Positions 9,966 to 19,266 of a stretch of 64,000 nucleotides of DNA are shown here, piece by piece (the first letter of the stretch is position 1; every line of letters starts with the position of its first letter). The translations under genes were made by a program, and so were the position numbers. Origin of the DNA: Pseudocalidococcus azoricus BACA0444 (GTDB lineage Bacteria; Cyanobacteriota; Cyanobacteriia; Thermosynechococcales; Thermosynechococcaceae); contig NZ_JAVMIP010000007.1 in assembly GCF_031729055.1 (NCBI RefSeq), forward strand, positions 1 to 64,000, written 5' to 3'. The notes beneath the pieces were generated by a model, which was not told the DNA's origin, did not search any database, and was given only the letters and a program-made list of their open reading frames with translations.

Positions 9966-10877
9966 TCACTCCCTCCTCAGTCCGTAGGCATAGCGATCAT
10001 GGCCGGCTAAATCCGTGAAAATCTGCGTCTCAGAAAAAGCCGGGCTAGATTCTAGTAATTGTTTAACCGCTGCCCCTTGCCCGGCCATGATTTCTAACAA
10101 TAGAATTCCACCCGGCCGCATAAACCTCTTGGCCCCGGCGACAATTTCCCGCACTGCCCCCAGGCCATCCGCGCCACCACTTAAGGCTAAATGGGGTTCA
10201 TGGTTTTGGACTTCTGCTTGGAGGTTAGCAATCTCGGCCTGGGGAATATAGGGGGGATTACTGACAACTCCAGTGATCTGACCTTCTAAGCCAACTAAGG
10301 GCTGCCACCATGATCCTTGTAAGAGTTTAAGCGGGGCTTGAGTATCGTTTTGCTCAATATTAGCTGCTGCGACCCTTAACGCGGCTGGACTGACATCTAC
10401 GCCATAAACAGTTGCCTTCGGAAAAACTGCCCCCAGGCCAATGGCAATCGCCCCTGAACCTGTGCCGAGATCTACCCAAATTCCCCCCTGATCTGGATCC
10501 GGATTGAACCGTTCAGCCAAATCAATCAAATACTCAGTTTCAGGGCGGGGAATGAGAACATCAGGGGTAACGGTTAACTTAAACTCGCGCCAATATACCC
10601 AACCCAAGAGATAGGACAAGGGAACCCGATTTTGCCAGCGTTGTTGCCAAAGAGTTGTCAGTTCTGCCAGGCCATGGGAACTATGCATTTGATTTGTCTC
10701 ATCCCAGGCCCCCAAGGCTAAACTGAGGCCATCTAAATTCGTCACTTCTCGGAGCAAATAGCGTAGTTCTCCTAGCCCAGTGGCCATCTCGGCGGCCGGA
10801 ATAATCGTTTTAGCCCAATTCACCCAGGCCTGGAGTTCCGCACCGGCAAGAGAATGACGATCAGCAGGGGAAAGCAT
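9966..10877 (-). CDS. prmC: Peptide chain release factor N5-glutamine methyltransferase PrmC
   Basis: PrmC (HemK) methylates the glutamine of the GGQ motif in release factors RF1 and RF2 using S-adenosylmethionine, which increases termination efficiency. The 303-residue protein has a helical N-terminal domain, the linker PDVLIPRPETEYLID (about residues 105-119), the SAM-binding motif VDLGTGSGAIAIGLG (135-149) and the catalytic NPPYIPQ (207-213). All are diagnostic of the family. It lies 8 bp downstream of coaBC on the same strand, so the two are probably an operon. The start is an ATG and the length is slightly above the E. coli enzyme because of an extended N-terminal region. Confidence 0.95.
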   Translation of the reverse strand: MLSPADRHSLAGAELQAWVNWAKTIIPAAEMATGLGELRYLLREVTNLDGLSLALGAWDETNQMHSSHGLAELTTLWQQRWQNRVPLSYLLGWVYWREFKLTVTPDVLIPRPETEYLIDLAERFNPDPDQGGIWVDLGTGSGAIAIGLGAVFPKATVYGVDVSPAALRVAAANIEQNDTQAPLKLLQGSWWQPLVGLEGQITGVVSNPPYIPQAEIANLQAEVQNHEPHLALSGGADGLGAVREIVAGAKRFMRPGGILLLEIMAGQGAAVKQLLESSPAFSETQIFTDLAGHDRYAYGLRRE

Positions 10878-10885
10878 TGGGGAGC

Positions 10886-12094
10886 TTACTCAGCAAACTG
10901 GAGAATCAGATCATAAAGTTTATGGGCCAACTTGAGTTTTGTCGTCAAGGGGACTGTAATTTTTGCACCGGATTTATGGAAAATCACGGCCTGGTTGGTG
11001 GGGCTGTTAAATCCAGAATCCGGGCGATCAATGGGATTCGCGACAATCAGATCCAACTCCTTATCTTGGAGCTTTGCCCAGGCCGGTGTGGCAATATCTT
11101 CCGTTTGGGCCGCAAACCCAATCACCTGTTGATCGGGGCGTTTCCGGCTGGCCAAATGTTTGACTAAATCGGGAATAAATTCCAAGGGTAAGGGGTTCGG
11201 AATCTGGTCTTTGGGCAGTTTTGTCGTTGCATTTGTTTTGGGCCGGATATCCCCCACCGCTGCCGCCATAATTAACCAGTCAAAATCCGCCCAGGCCTGG
11301 TTTAATCTCTCCGCCATCTCCAACCCACTCGTCACCGCTATGTGGTCAATTTCCGGGGGAATCTCCAAGGCTTGGGGGCCATGGACGAGTAACACTTCTG
11401 CACCGCGACTCTGACCGGCCTGGGCCAACGCAAGCCCCATTTTTCCCGCAGCCGGATTTCCTAAAAAGCGCACCGCATCCAAATGTTCCCGTGTCCCACC
11501 CCCGGTAATTAAAATCTTGTTGCCCCTTAAGTCCCGTTTGCCCCCAGTTATTAATAAAGAGTCGAGTAATGTTAGAAGTTCTTCCGGTTCCGCCATCCGC
11601 CCCGGCCCCACCGCATCACAGGCCAAGCGACCCGAGCGCGGACTCAACCAATGGTAACGAGGATCAGTCGTTAAGTTAGCCCAATTTCGCTGCACCACGG
11701 CCTGAGACCACATCACCGTATTCATCGCCGGAGCCAAGACAATCGGACAGGTTGAAGCCAAAACCGTACTGGTGAGCAAATCATCCGCTAATCCCTGACT
11801 CAGTTTGGCGAGGGTATGGGCCGTTAAGGGGGCAATTAAAAATACCTCTGCCCATTCTCCCAATTCAATATGTAAGGGGCGGGCCTGGTCAGGATGCCAA
11901 AACTTTTGATCCGTATAAGCCGGGTGGCGGGCGAGGGTACTAAAGGTAAGGGGCGTAATAAACTGCTGGGCTGTTTCCGTTAAAATCACCCGCACTGAAT
12001 GACCGGCCTGGATCAGTGACGAGACAATTTCGCAGACTTTATAGGCCGCAATCCCGCCCCCAACTGCTACCAAAATTCGCCGGGCCTGAGTCAC
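10886..12094 (-). CDS. coaBC: Bifunctional phosphopantothenoylcysteine decarboxylase / phosphopantothenate-cysteine ligase CoaBC
   Basis: This bifunctional enzyme (Dfp) makes 4'-phosphopantetheine from phosphopantothenate and cysteine in coenzyme A synthesis. The 402-residue product shows the flavoprotein decarboxylase half first: VGGGIAAYK (11-19), the active-site His75 in PLHIELGEWAE, and the PAMNTVMW motif (122-129). The CoaB ligase half starts near residue 187 with KILITGGGTREHLD and includes FLGNPAAGKMG and AAVGDIRPK, where the conserved Lys of the ligase is found. A conserved Cys lies in SGRLACDAVGPGRMAEP. It sits directly upstream of prmC and 59 bp downstream of the DUF2555 gene, all on the minus strand. 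Confidence 0.95.
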   Translation of the reverse strand: MTQARRILVAVGGGIAAYKVCEIVSSLIQAGHSVRVILTETAQQFITPLTFSTLARHPAYTDQKFWHPDQARPLHIELGEWAEVFLIAPLTAHTLAKLSQGLADDLLTSTVLASTCPIVLAPAMNTVMWSQAVVQRNWANLTTDPRYHWLSPRSGRLACDAVGPGRMAEPEELLTLLDSLLITGGKRDLRGNKILITGGGTREHLDAVRFLGNPAAGKMGLALAQAGQSRGAEVLLVHGPQALEIPPEIDHIAVTSGLEMAERLNQAWADFDWLIMAAAVGDIRPKTNATTKLPKDQIPNPLPLEFIPDLVKHLASRKRPDQQVIGFAAQTEDIATPAWAKLQDKELDLIVANPIDRPDSGFNSPTNQAVIFHKSGAKITVPLTTKLKLAHKLYDLILQFAE

Positions 12095-12153
12095 TGCTGC
12101 TATGCCTGAACAACAACCATCACAAGGACAAAATAGCCAGAGGTCACTGCCAC

Positions 12154-12366
12154 TTAGGACTCATCGAAGGCCTCTAAATCAAGCAAATACAAGTAGGACT
12201 GGGTTAACTCAGGGCGTTGAAAGGCCAAAGCCCGCAACAAATGCCAATCCTCTAGGGCCGCAAAGGGAGTTTCGTAATCATCTTCCTCCAAGCGTTGGGC
12301 CAGTTGGGAGACATCCGCCACCGTATAGGCACTTAAATCTGGGGCTGGGTGTGCGGTTTGAGCCAT
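12154..12366 (-). CDS. DUF2555 family small protein
   Basis: The product is 70 residues, acidic and probably soluble. It carries LAQRLEEDDYETPF, then DWHLLRALAFQRPEL and LYLLDLEAFDE, which is the conserved pattern of DUF2555, a short cyanobacterial family of unknown function. It is encoded just upstream of coaBC in the same direction and may share its transcript. The stop is separated from the coaBC start by 59 bp. Confidence 0.75.
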   Translation of the reverse strand: MAQTAHPAPDLSAYTVADVSQLAQRLEEDDYETPFAALEDWHLLRALAFQRPELTQSYLYLLDLEAFDES

Positions 12367-12515
12367 CGTGACATCCCTCCATCAAAACCAAACTGACTAA
12401 GTTGCGCCTTAATGTTTAAATTCCAACCACCAAAGCAGCAATCTCGTCTCTACCTATTGTAAGGGTTAGCCCAGGCCCTGCTGCGATTCCTTAACGTTCT
12501 GCCACAGATGAGAGC

Positions 12516-13025
12516 CTAATTTGGAGTCTGCATACAGGCATATCCCCCTGGTAAAAGAACCAAAGCTGTATTGGGGGGACAATTAGCCTCGGTTACAGTT
12601 CCCGGAGCCGGTAATGGGGGCGGTGCCGTAACAACCTGAGGGGCTGGATTGGGGGCAGGTGTTGGCATATCCGAGGGAGGGGCAGGATTCCGGGGCAAAA
12701 TTGAGCGCAAAACCGGTTCCGGGATTGTCGTATTGCGGTATTGGTTCAAGCACTGACTCAAATTGCGCTGAAATGGGCTACAGGTTGTGTCACCAGGCAG
12801 CGTGGGAATGAGTTGGGGAATCAGGGGCGGAATTAAGGAATTGGGGCTCGTGTAGTCAGGAATTGAAATTAAAGTCGGAATCAGTTGTCCACTGGAAAAT
12901 ACCTGTGCGTTCACCTCCAGGCCCGTGGCCCAAAATAAACCAGCCAGTCCCAACACAACCCAGGGGCGATACAGCCAGGCTTCCCCCAAGGGCTTAATCC
13001 GCAAAAATATAGTGGTGTAATTCAC
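12516..13025 (-). CDS. Secreted proline-rich protein of unknown function
   Basis: The protein is about 155-170 residues. A hydrophobic signal peptide ([16 protein letters not shown]) ends at a likely signal peptidase site after VNAQ. The mature part has a stretch with two Cys ([16 protein letters not shown]), a Pro/Ala-rich region ([17 protein letters not shown]) and a C-terminal Cys pair around [13 protein letters not shown] and YACMQ. The open frame extends to an ATG at 13097 inside pdhA, which would overlap by more than 75 bp. A GTG at 13025 or a TTG at 12989, four bases beyond the pdhA stop, are more plausible starts, and the GTG is used here. No family was recognised. The Cys pattern suggests a periplasmic or surface protein with disulfides. 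Confidence 0.6.
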   Translation of the reverse strand: MNYTTIFLRIKPLGEAWLYRPWVVLGLAGLFWATGLEVNAQVFSSGQLIPTLISIPDYTSPNSLIPPLIPQLIPTLPGDTTCSPFQRNLSQCLNQYRNTTIPEPVLRSILPRNPAPPSDMPTPAPNPAPQVVTAPPPLPAPGTVTEANCPPNTALVLLPGGYACMQTPN

Positions 13026-14034
13026 TGGGATCCGGTTCCGGGCTAGCCTCAGCAAATTCAACCGCTTCATCCACAACCCCTTGGATTTTGGTATCAATCT
13101 CCTTCAGTTCCGCCGCTGTGGCCAAGTTTTGCTCAATCATATAGGCGGCTAATTTTTTGATTGGATCGCGAGTAAACCAAAACTCTTTTTCTTCTTTCGA
13201 GCGCAGTTCATCGGGATCTGCCAAGGAATGCCCCCGAAACCGATAGGTCAAGGCTTCAATTAAGGTTGGTCCTTCGCCGGCCCGCGCCCGCGCCACTGCT
13301 TCCTTGGCCACAGCCCGTACCGCTAAAACATCCATCCCATCCACCTCAACGCCAACAATGCCAAAGGCCTTCCCCTTTTGGAAAATCTGCGTTTCCGAAC
13401 TAGCCCGGTGGTGTGCCATCCCAATTGCCCATTTATTATTTTCAACAACGTAAAGAATCGGCAGTTTCCAGAGGGAAGCCATATTCAAACATTCAAAAAA
13501 CTGCCCATTGTTGCTGGCCCCATCCCCAAAGAAACAGGCGGTGACTTGATCGGCTCCAGCTTCTCCCATCACTTCCCGGCGATACTTACTCTGAAACGCG
13601 GCTCCGGTGGCTACGGGAATTCCCTCGGCAACAAAGGCAAAGCCCCCTAACAGATTATGTTCTGCCGAAAACAAGTGCATGGATCCCCCCCGGCCTTGAC
13701 TGCATCCTGTCGCCTTGCCAAATAACTCGGCCATGACTTGACGGGCAGGAACTCCAGCACTGAGGGCATGAACGTGATCCCGATAGGTACTACAGACAAA
13801 ATCATCGGGGCGCATCGCCTTCGTGATACCGGTGGAAACAGCTTCTTGCCCGTTGTAGAGGTGGACAAAGCCAAACATCTTGCCGCGGTAATACATTTCG
13901 GCACATTTATCCTCGAAGGTACGCCCCAGAACCATATCTTCGTAGAGGATGAATCCTTCTTCCCGTGTAATTAGATCATCCGGCAATAGAATTTCAGGCA
14001 GGGCGCGTTCGGAAATCTGGGAAGAAGATGTCAT
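12994..14034 (-). CDS. pdhA: Pyruvate dehydrogenase E1 component subunit alpha
   Basis: With E1 beta, this subunit decarboxylates pyruvate using thiamine diphosphate and passes the acetyl group to E2 of the pyruvate dehydrogenase complex. The family features are RGGSMHLF, then the TPP-binding motif from GDGASNNG to [10 protein letters not shown], and the phospho-loop-like region [15 protein letters not shown]. The frame is open to 14094, but the start [14 protein letters not shown] at 14034 gives the family length of about 346 residues and is preferred; the upstream extension is hydrophobic and not conserved in type. pdhB is not adjacent, which is usual in cyanobacteria. The next gene downstream (secreted protein) overlaps or abuts its stop. 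Confidence 0.95.
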   Translation of the reverse strand: MTSSSQISERALPEILLPDDLITREEGFILYEDMVLGRTFEDKCAEMYYRGKMFGFVHLYNGQEAVSTGITKAMRPDDFVCSTYRDHVHALSAGVPARQVMAELFGKATGCSQGRGGSMHLFSAEHNLLGGFAFVAEGIPVATGAAFQSKYRREVMGEAGADQVTACFFGDGASNNGQFFECLNMASLWKLPILYVVENNKWAIGMAHHRASSETQIFQKGKAFGIVGVEVDGMDVLAVRAVAKEAVARARAGEGPTLIEALTYRFRGHSLADPDELRSKEEKEFWFTRDPIKKLAAYMIEQNLATAAELKEIDTKIQGVVDEAVEFAEASPEPDPSELHHYIFAD

Positions 14035-14311
14035 AGGACTTACAAGCTTCAAAGGATGTGTGATTAACCAATGCCAGGCAATTTTGCCCATCAAGCAAGA
14101 TCAAACACCAGTGTATCAAATCTCTGTGGCCTGGAAATCTCTGGGGATTCATCGGGCTACCCATTTAGGGACGGATGGGGAATGACTCAATTATTATTGA
14201 ACTCACAAGAAGATAGATTCTCATCTCTAATTTTGCCCCTGGTTAGAAGTATGACATCAGATAAACGAGTCTGACCCATGAAAATCTATGGGTGACAGAC
14301 CCGAGGGCCGG

Positions 14312-15679
14312 TTAAGCCACTAAGACAGGCATCACTGGCGGGTTAATTAGGGTTCCGGTCAAACTAAAGGGCCGGGTTGTCGTAATTTCGACGGAAACGA
14401 GCTGTCCCCGGAGAGTTTGAATATCCCCTGGTAAAAAGGTGAGGCGATTGCCCCGCGTCCGGCCCATGACTTGGCCGGGATCTCGAGGATTAACAGCTTC
14501 CACTAAAATTTCTTCAACACGCCCTAAATAACGGGCCGAACGCTCGGCAGCCTGGCGACCAACTAAATAATTCAGTTGTTGCAAACGTTCATCTTTGATC
14601 GCTTCTGGAACTTGGTTTGACCAAAGGGCTGCTGGGGTTCCCGGCCGGGGGGAGTAGGCAGCTGTATTGAGTAAATCAAACCCGATCATCTCGACTAATT
14701 CGAGGGTGCGCTCAAACTGGGCCTGGGTCTCACCAGGAAAACCGACAATCACATCGGCACTCAGGGCAGCATCGGGGACATAACGGCGAATGGTGTCAAT
14801 AATCCGCAGATATTTTTCCCGAGTGTAGCCCCGAGCCATCGCTTTGAGGATGTCGTTATCGCCCGATTGAAAGGGAATATGGAAATGCTCACAGACTTTG
14901 GGGAGTTCGGCACAGGCCTGGATCAGACGTTCGGTAAAGTAGCGGGGGTGGCTGGTGGCAAAGCGAATCCGTTCAATTCCCGGCACATCATGAATGGTAT
15001 AAAGCAAATCTGTGAGGGTATTTTGACGGCGGCCTGCGGGGGAAATTCCGGGTAAGTCCCGACCATAGGCATCAATGTTTTGCCCCAAGAGCGTAATTTC
15101 TTTGTACCCTTGGGCGGCTAACTCTTCAATTTCAGCTTTGATGGCCTGGGGCGGGCGGGATTGCTCAACACCGCGGGTTCCAGGGACAACACAGTAGGTG
15201 CAGCGTTCATTACAGCCATAGATGACATTGACCCAGGCCGTGACGGTGCTTTCTCGCCGCGGTTTTGTGATGTCTTCCATGATTTCCACGGGTTCAGTGG
15301 CGACTACTTGCATTCCGCTGTCAACTTGAGCCAGTAATTCATCCAAGCGATTGGCATATTGCGGCCCCATGATGAGATCTAGCTCTGGCATTCGGCGTAA
15401 GAGGGCTTCTCCTTCCTGTTGGGCAACACAGCCGGCTACGACAAGCTTTAAGTTAGGGTTTTCTTGTTTCCGTTTGGCCTGGCGACCGAGGTAGGAATAG
15501 ACTTTATGCTCGGCATTATCCCGAATCGAACAGGTGTTGTAGAGAATTAAATCCGCCTGATTGGGATCTTCGACCCAGCCATAGCCCAAACTTTCTAAAA
15601 TTCCAGCCATGCGCTCCGAGTCGGCTTTGTTCATCTGACAGCCAAAGGTAATGATGTGATAGCTAGATGATTCAGACAT
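14312..15679 (-). CDS. miaB: tRNA-2-methylthio-N6-dimethylallyladenosine synthase MiaB
   Basis: MiaB adds a methylthio group to i6A37 of tRNAs using two [4Fe-4S] clusters and SAM. The 455-residue protein shows all three parts. The N-terminal UPF0004 domain has Cys14, Cys50 and Cys84 (TFGCQMN, NTCSIR, VAGCVAQ). The radical-SAM domain has the CxxxCxxC motif at Cys156, Cys160 and Cys163 ([12 protein letters not shown]). A C-terminal TRAM domain starts near residue 385 and includes [14 protein letters not shown] perfect 10-bp palindrome, GTAACGTTAC, lies at 15683-15692, just before the ATG; it could be a regulatory site or chance. Confidence 0.95.
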   Translation of the reverse strand: MSESSSYHIITFGCQMNKADSERMAGILESLGYGWVEDPNQADLILYNTCSIRDNAEHKVYSYLGRQAKRKQENPNLKLVVAGCVAQQEGEALLRRMPELDLIMGPQYANRLDELLAQVDSGMQVVATEPVEIMEDITKPRRESTVTAWVNVIYGCNERCTYCVVPGTRGVEQSRPPQAIKAEIEELAAQGYKEITLLGQNIDAYGRDLPGISPAGRRQNTLTDLLYTIHDVPGIERIRFATSHPRYFTERLIQACAELPKVCEHFHIPFQSGDNDILKAMARGYTREKYLRIIDTIRRYVPDAALSADVIVGFPGETQAQFERTLELVEMIGFDLLNTAAYSPRPGTPAALWSNQVPEAIKDERLQQLNYLVGRQAAERSARYLGRVEEILVEAVNPRDPGQVMGRTRGNRLTFLPGDIQTLRGQLVSVEITTTRPFSLTGTLINPPVMPVLVA

Positions 15680-15692
15680 AGGGTAACGTTAC

Positions 15693-16485
15693 TTAGAACT
15701 CAAGGCAGGAAGTCTCAGGGTCATGCACTATTGATAACCCTCAGCAATCTTCATCATATCCTGCTGGCCTGGAGGATTATTGGCCGCTATAAGACGATAT
15801 TCTTTGCCAACTTAAGGGCCTGGCTTAGAAAAGTGGGATAGACTCAAGTTCTAGAGGGAGTTTAGCCATCTCAGCCTGTGATGTATTCCATGGCATTATT
15901 AAAAATGGTCTCAAAAAGGATGGCTGGTAGGTCACCTATGATCTCTATGCCCTATCCACTGACGAGTTTGATCTGGCTATCGTTTGAAAAAACCGTTCTG
16001 CTACGCACACAAGCTATAGGGCGGTGGAGTATGTTAACAAGGCAACCAGCGATTACAGTAGCCCCGAATCAAGTCGTCTATGGGTGTGCCCTGAAATATA
16101 CCTTCGAGCTGTTAATGCAGCGAAATCATGTTCTATCTTATTCAGCCTGGGAGAGTACTTGGAGAGAAATAAAGCCTGTAGAGGTTTACTCGTGCGAAGC
16201 TGTTCATAGGCGTTGAGGATGGATCAAGTGACGGACTTAGACTTGCGATAAATCGGGACACTATCTACGAACAAACAAGACTCCACAAAGATGAGGAGGA
16301 TAGAACTCGGTTAAAGAAAGCATGAGTATTAGTCACACCTACACCAATGATGAAGTTCTAATATAAAACAAAAAATAAGGCTACCTACATAGACAGCCCT
16401 AAATATAATATTGATTCAAGACCTAGCTAAAACTCTCATCAAGCATCTTCAAACTGATAATGAATTATTACCCGGACAGGATGAA
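15693..16485. other. ~790-bp region without a recognised gene
   Basis: The stretch between miaB and rpsN has only short open frames, the longest 112 codons at 15878-16216 (plus). Its composition (Met-, Ser- and Arg-rich with no domain pattern) does not look like a real protein. Base composition drifts to AT-rich after 16280. No tRNA, tmRNA, RNase P or 6S-like signature was recognised. It may be decayed accessory DNA or may hold an unrecognised small RNA. Confidence 0.4.
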
Positions 16486-16788
16486 TTACCAACTAGATTT
16501 AACCAGGCCAGGTAACAACCCTTGGTGAGCCATATCCCGTAAGGCATTCCGGCACAGGCCAAAATCCCGGAAATATCCTCGTGGCCGACCGGTTAGCCAG
16601 CAGCGATTTCGTAAGCGAGTTTGGATACCGTTGCGGGGGAGTTGTTGGAGTTGGCGATGGAGAGTGAGTTGCTCATCTGGGTTTTCAGCGTAAGCAATTT
16701 GCTCTTTCAGTTCAGCACGTTTAGCAGCGTATTTGTCAACCAAGCGTTGCCGTTTTTTTTCCCGCTCGATCATGCTCTTTTTGGCCAT
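16486..16788 (-). CDS. rpsN: 30S ribosomal protein S14
   Basis: S14 binds 16S rRNA in the head of the small subunit. The 100-residue product starts [17 protein letters not shown], has the conserved middle [18 protein letters not shown] and ends with the family signature [18 protein letters not shown] and [11 protein letters not shown]. It is the long, zinc-independent type usual in cyanobacteria and plastids, because the CxxC pairs of the short zinc-binding form are missing. It is encoded alone, as in many cyanobacteria. A TATAAT hexamer lies about 36 bp upstream of the ATG. Confidence 0.96.
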   Translation of the reverse strand: MAKKSMIEREKKRQRLVDKYAAKRAELKEQIAYAENPDEQLTLHRQLQQLPRNGIQTRLRNRCWLTGRPRGYFRDFGLCRNALRDMAHQGLLPGLVKSSW

Positions 16789-16823
16789 GGAGTTTGGAGT
16801 CTTATTAAGAATGCAGCTTTACC

Positions 16824-16829
16824 ATTATA
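16824..16829 (-). promoter_or_regulatory. Candidate -10 element (TATAAT) for rpsN
   Basis: On the minus strand a perfect TATAAT is found 36 bp before the rpsN start codon, within CTCGCTATAATGG. No clear -35 box was seen. The position would give a leader of roughly 25-30 nt. Confidence 0.4.
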
Positions 16830-17118
16830 GCGAGAACGAGAGATAGGGCAATGACTGTGTAGAAAATCGTTCTTGGGGACAGGGGCATCTAAATCTAAGT
16901 AGAGAGAAGTCATGGCAGCTTGGGTATTGGAGGGAATGCCTCAACGCCACTAAACTTACCCAATCGTTGGATCGGTAACATGATTTTTGGATAAAGGCAG
17001 AGGGGAAAACGAATTAATGATCGGGCGGTTTGTGTTCATGCCCCTTGATTTCCCAAGGCTGTTTGTTATCATTAGAGCCGACTCAGAAAATTTTTGTTCT
17101 CCAGTTAGGAACTCTCTC

Positions 17119-17427
17119 ATGGAATTTGAAGCACTCCTGTTGGGTATTGAGCCTTTGGCTGTTTTGGCGGTGGGCATTGGGGCAGCAGCGGTCGCTCCAG
17201 TGGTTGGAGCCGTGGATTCGATGACAGGACATTCTTTAACGGAATCAGCCCGGAATGCAGCCAAGCAAGGTTTAGTTTGGGCCTTTGAAACCTATGAAAA
17301 AGCCCAGGCCAGCATGGCCGAAGCGAGTGAATCCTTTCAAGATTTAGTGGCTGAAGCTCGTTCAGAAATTATCACGACGAAAGCCGAAGCCGACCAGAGC
17401 GAACCGCGGGAAGTTACCATCAGCTAG
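17119..17427 (+). CDS. DUF5132-like small membrane protein
   Basis: The product is about 102 residues when started at the ATG preceded by TTAGGAACTCTCTC, which supplies an AGGA ribosome binding site. The open frame extends upstream to 16987, but that part is not protein-like. The N-terminal part is a hydrophobic Gly/Ala-rich helix (LAVLAVGIGAAAVAPVVGAV). An amphipathic helical part follows with LVWAFETYEKAQASMAEA and FQDLVAEARSE. This matches DUF5132-type proteins, small cyanobacterial membrane-associated proteins of unknown role. The stop abuts the TTG of the RNA methyltransferase gene, so they may be cotranscribed. Confidence 0.65.
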   Translation: MEFEALLLGIEPLAVLAVGIGAAAVAPVVGAVDSMTGHSLTESARNAAKQGLVWAFETYEKAQASMAEASESFQDLVAEARSEIITTKAEADQSEPREVTIS

Positions 17428-17428
17428 G

Positions 17429-18349
17429 TTGAAGTTGCAGAAAACCAAACAATTCCCCTCTGCCTTGCTAGAAAAGTTTAGTCGGAAGTTATATCCTGAT
17501 CCGGTACATCGGGAGACCTTTCTGACGGCCCTACTTACCCCCAAGCCCTATCCGCCAGCAATTCTCTGGTGCCAGCCACGCCCTAATCCCCTCCCCTTTG
17601 ATGTTATTCCCCCTGTGGTTTGGCAACCGGACTGGGTTGATCGACTTGTTCTGGGGACAAAACCCGGCCAACATCATCTCCATCACCAAGGGGCTTATTA
17701 CGTCCTAGATTTTTCTTCTGTGTTTGCTGCTGTTCCTCTCCAATCCCTGACCTTTCCCCAGTCTCCGAAGTTAGTCATTGATGTTTGTGCCGCTCCGGGG
17801 GGAAAGTCTATTTTGGCTTGGCGCAGTTTGCAACCCGACTTACTGGTGGCGAATGAGGTAATTGGAAAACGGTTGGGAATGCTCACCTCGAATCTGAAGC
17901 GCTGCCATCTGGCCTGTGGGAAAGTGACCCATTTAAATGTGGCCGACCTGGTGGCGGAATATGGGCAATTAGCGGATGTTGTGATTGTGGATGCACCTTG
18001 TTCAGGGCAATCTCTATTGGCAAAGGGAACCAATGTTTTGGGTTGTTTCCACCCCCGCACTATTAATCACAATGCCCAACGCCAGAAGAAGATTATTGCC
18101 ACTGCGAGTCAGCTTGTCCGGCCCGGGGGGTATTTGCTCTACAGCACCTGCACGTTTTCGATAGAGGAAAATGAAGGAGTCTTAGATTGGTTTGTCCAGC
18201 GGTTTCCGGCATTTCAATCCTTGGCGGTTCCTGCTCTTACCGACTACCAATCTCCTTGGGGGACATCTCCGCAATTTAGGGGGTACCGTCTGAGTCCTGA
18301 GCAGGGCCTAGGGGCTGGAGCCTTTACAAGTTTGTTGCAGCTGGCTTAA
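17429..18349 (+). CDS. RsmB/NOP family RNA (cytosine-5) methyltransferase
   Basis: Enzymes of this family methylate cytosine C5 in rRNA or tRNA. The 306-residue product has SAM motif I as DVCAAPGGKS (118-127), the catalytic motif IV DAPCSGQSLLAKG with Cys191, and motif VI STCTFSIEENEG with the second Cys at 241. It is shorter than RsmB (about 430 residues) and lacks its N-terminal NusB-like domain, so it is more like YebU/Trm4-type or cyanobacterial stand-alone members. The target is unknown. The start is a TTG one base after the TAG of the DUF5132-like gene, which suggests coupling. Confidence 0.85.
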   Translation: MKLQKTKQFPSALLEKFSRKLYPDPVHRETFLTALLTPKPYPPAILWCQPRPNPLPFDVIPPVVWQPDWVDRLVLGTKPGQHHLHHQGAYYVLDFSSVFAAVPLQSLTFPQSPKLVIDVCAAPGGKSILAWRSLQPDLLVANEVIGKRLGMLTSNLKRCHLACGKVTHLNVADLVAEYGQLADVVIVDAPCSGQSLLAKGTNVLGCFHPRTINHNAQRQKKIIATASQLVRPGGYLLYSTCTFSIEENEGVLDWFVQRFPAFQSLAVPALTDYQSPWGTSPQFRGYRLSPEQGLGAGAFTSLLQLA

Positions 18350-18441
18350 GGGGCTATTCGGAGGGCCTGGGGAAATATCATGAAATTAGAAAAGATTAGG
18401 CCAATTTGCGGAAGTGTCTAGTAAAATAGGAAGGCTGAATT

Positions 18442-18513
18442 GCTGGTGTAGCTCAGGGGTAGAGCAGCTGATTTGTAATCAGCCGGTCGCAGGTTCAAAT
18501 CCCGTCACCAGCT
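18442..18513 (+). tRNA. tRNA-Thr (UGU)
   Basis: The 72-nt sequence folds as a cloverleaf. The acceptor stem GCTGGTG pairs with CACCAGC, the D arm is GCTCAGGGGTAGAGC, the anticodon stem is GCTGA/TCAGC with loop TTTGTAA, and the T arm contains GGTTCAAATCC. The anticodon is TGT, giving threonine. CCA is not encoded. An integrase fragment begins 146 bp downstream, so this gene probably served as an attachment site. Confidence 0.93.
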
Positions 18514-18658
18514 TGAGATATAAAACTCTTGCAAAATAGCGCTTTCGGGGTTTTCAACTAAATACCTTCTAACCTGGCAATAATCACTTTTGCCATATTT
18601 TCTTAACGTCATTTGGGCATTTTTTAACATCTTCTGTCATACAAAATAGGGGTATGAC

Positions 18659-19126
18659 ATGGGCAAAGTCAGTATTATTCAGAACAAAGGAAATTCAACC
18701 ATTCCCCGATTGATGGTTTCGTTCAGCCACAAAGGAGAAAGACATCGCCTAAGTTTGGGATTGCCTGATAATCCTGTTAATCGCACTTATGCCGAGATGC
18801 TTTGTCGAGATATTGAACTGAAAATACTTTCACGAAACCTTGAAGCATGGTTAGATGATTCTAATTTTATATATTTCTATGGAGCGCACCTATCAGCGGT
18901 TTACTCAAGGCGATTTAATGATTACCTTAATTTATCTGATGAGTTCAAAAAGGCTATTGAAAACTTGTTAAACGAGGTTAACTCTCTAGTTCGGTGGCCA
19001 GAAATTGTAACCTTTGAAGAACTTAATTCTCCTAACCCTTGGCAGGATGAGAAAACAATAAAAAGCTGTTCATTTTGGAGTTTTCTGATTGAAAATCCTG
19101 GAATGGCATTTTTCACTGAAACTTAG
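18659..19126 (+). pseudogene. Integrase N-terminal fragment (Arm DNA-binding domain, DUF3596-like)
   Basis: The 155-residue frame begins MGKVSIIQNKG and has RLMVSFSHKGERHRLSLGLPD, then NRTYAEMLCRDIELKILSRN. This order of a short beta meander and helix is typical of the arm-type DNA-binding domain at the N terminus of tyrosine recombinases (integrases), in which a LSLGLPDTPVN-like phrase recurs. A full integrase has about 350-400 residues with catalytic R..HxxR..Y residues. Here the frame ends before any catalytic domain, so it is a remnant or a protein of another kind that kept the fold. Its position 146 bp after tRNA-Thr fits a tRNA-targeted island that was later deleted. Confidence 0.55.
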
Positions 19127-19156
19127 AGCTTTTGACAATACCGCAAGGAAGGGCTA

Positions 19157-19210
19157 TTACAGCAATGTAGCTAAAGCTCGATTAATTGCGGCCAAAGCCT
19201 AGTTAGTTTC
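19157..19210 (-). repeat. Displaced copy of the argD 3' end
   Basis: This 54-bp stretch aligns without gaps to 19741-19794, the 3' end of argD, with 8 differences (about 85% identity). Read on the minus strand, both encode ALAAINRALATLL and a TAA; within those codons all differences are synonymous. One codon before the shared tail, CAG in argD is TAG here. It therefore looks like the last codons of a second argD allele, in the same orientation, left at the far side of a 530-bp insert. Confidence 0.7.
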
Positions 19211-19266
19211 TGATGCTAGCTCTCCCTATAATTCGCCGTATTCCTGGAGGTATGCCAAAAAGTTCG

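Noticed and set aside
15683..15692. GTAACGTTAC palindrome upstream of miaB as an NtcA site
   Set aside because: The NtcA consensus is GTA-N8-TAC; here the spacer is four bases, so it does not fit.
15878..16216. 112-codon plus-strand open frame between miaB and rpsN
   Set aside because: Its composition and lack of any domain pattern look random, and overlapping frames of similar quality exist.
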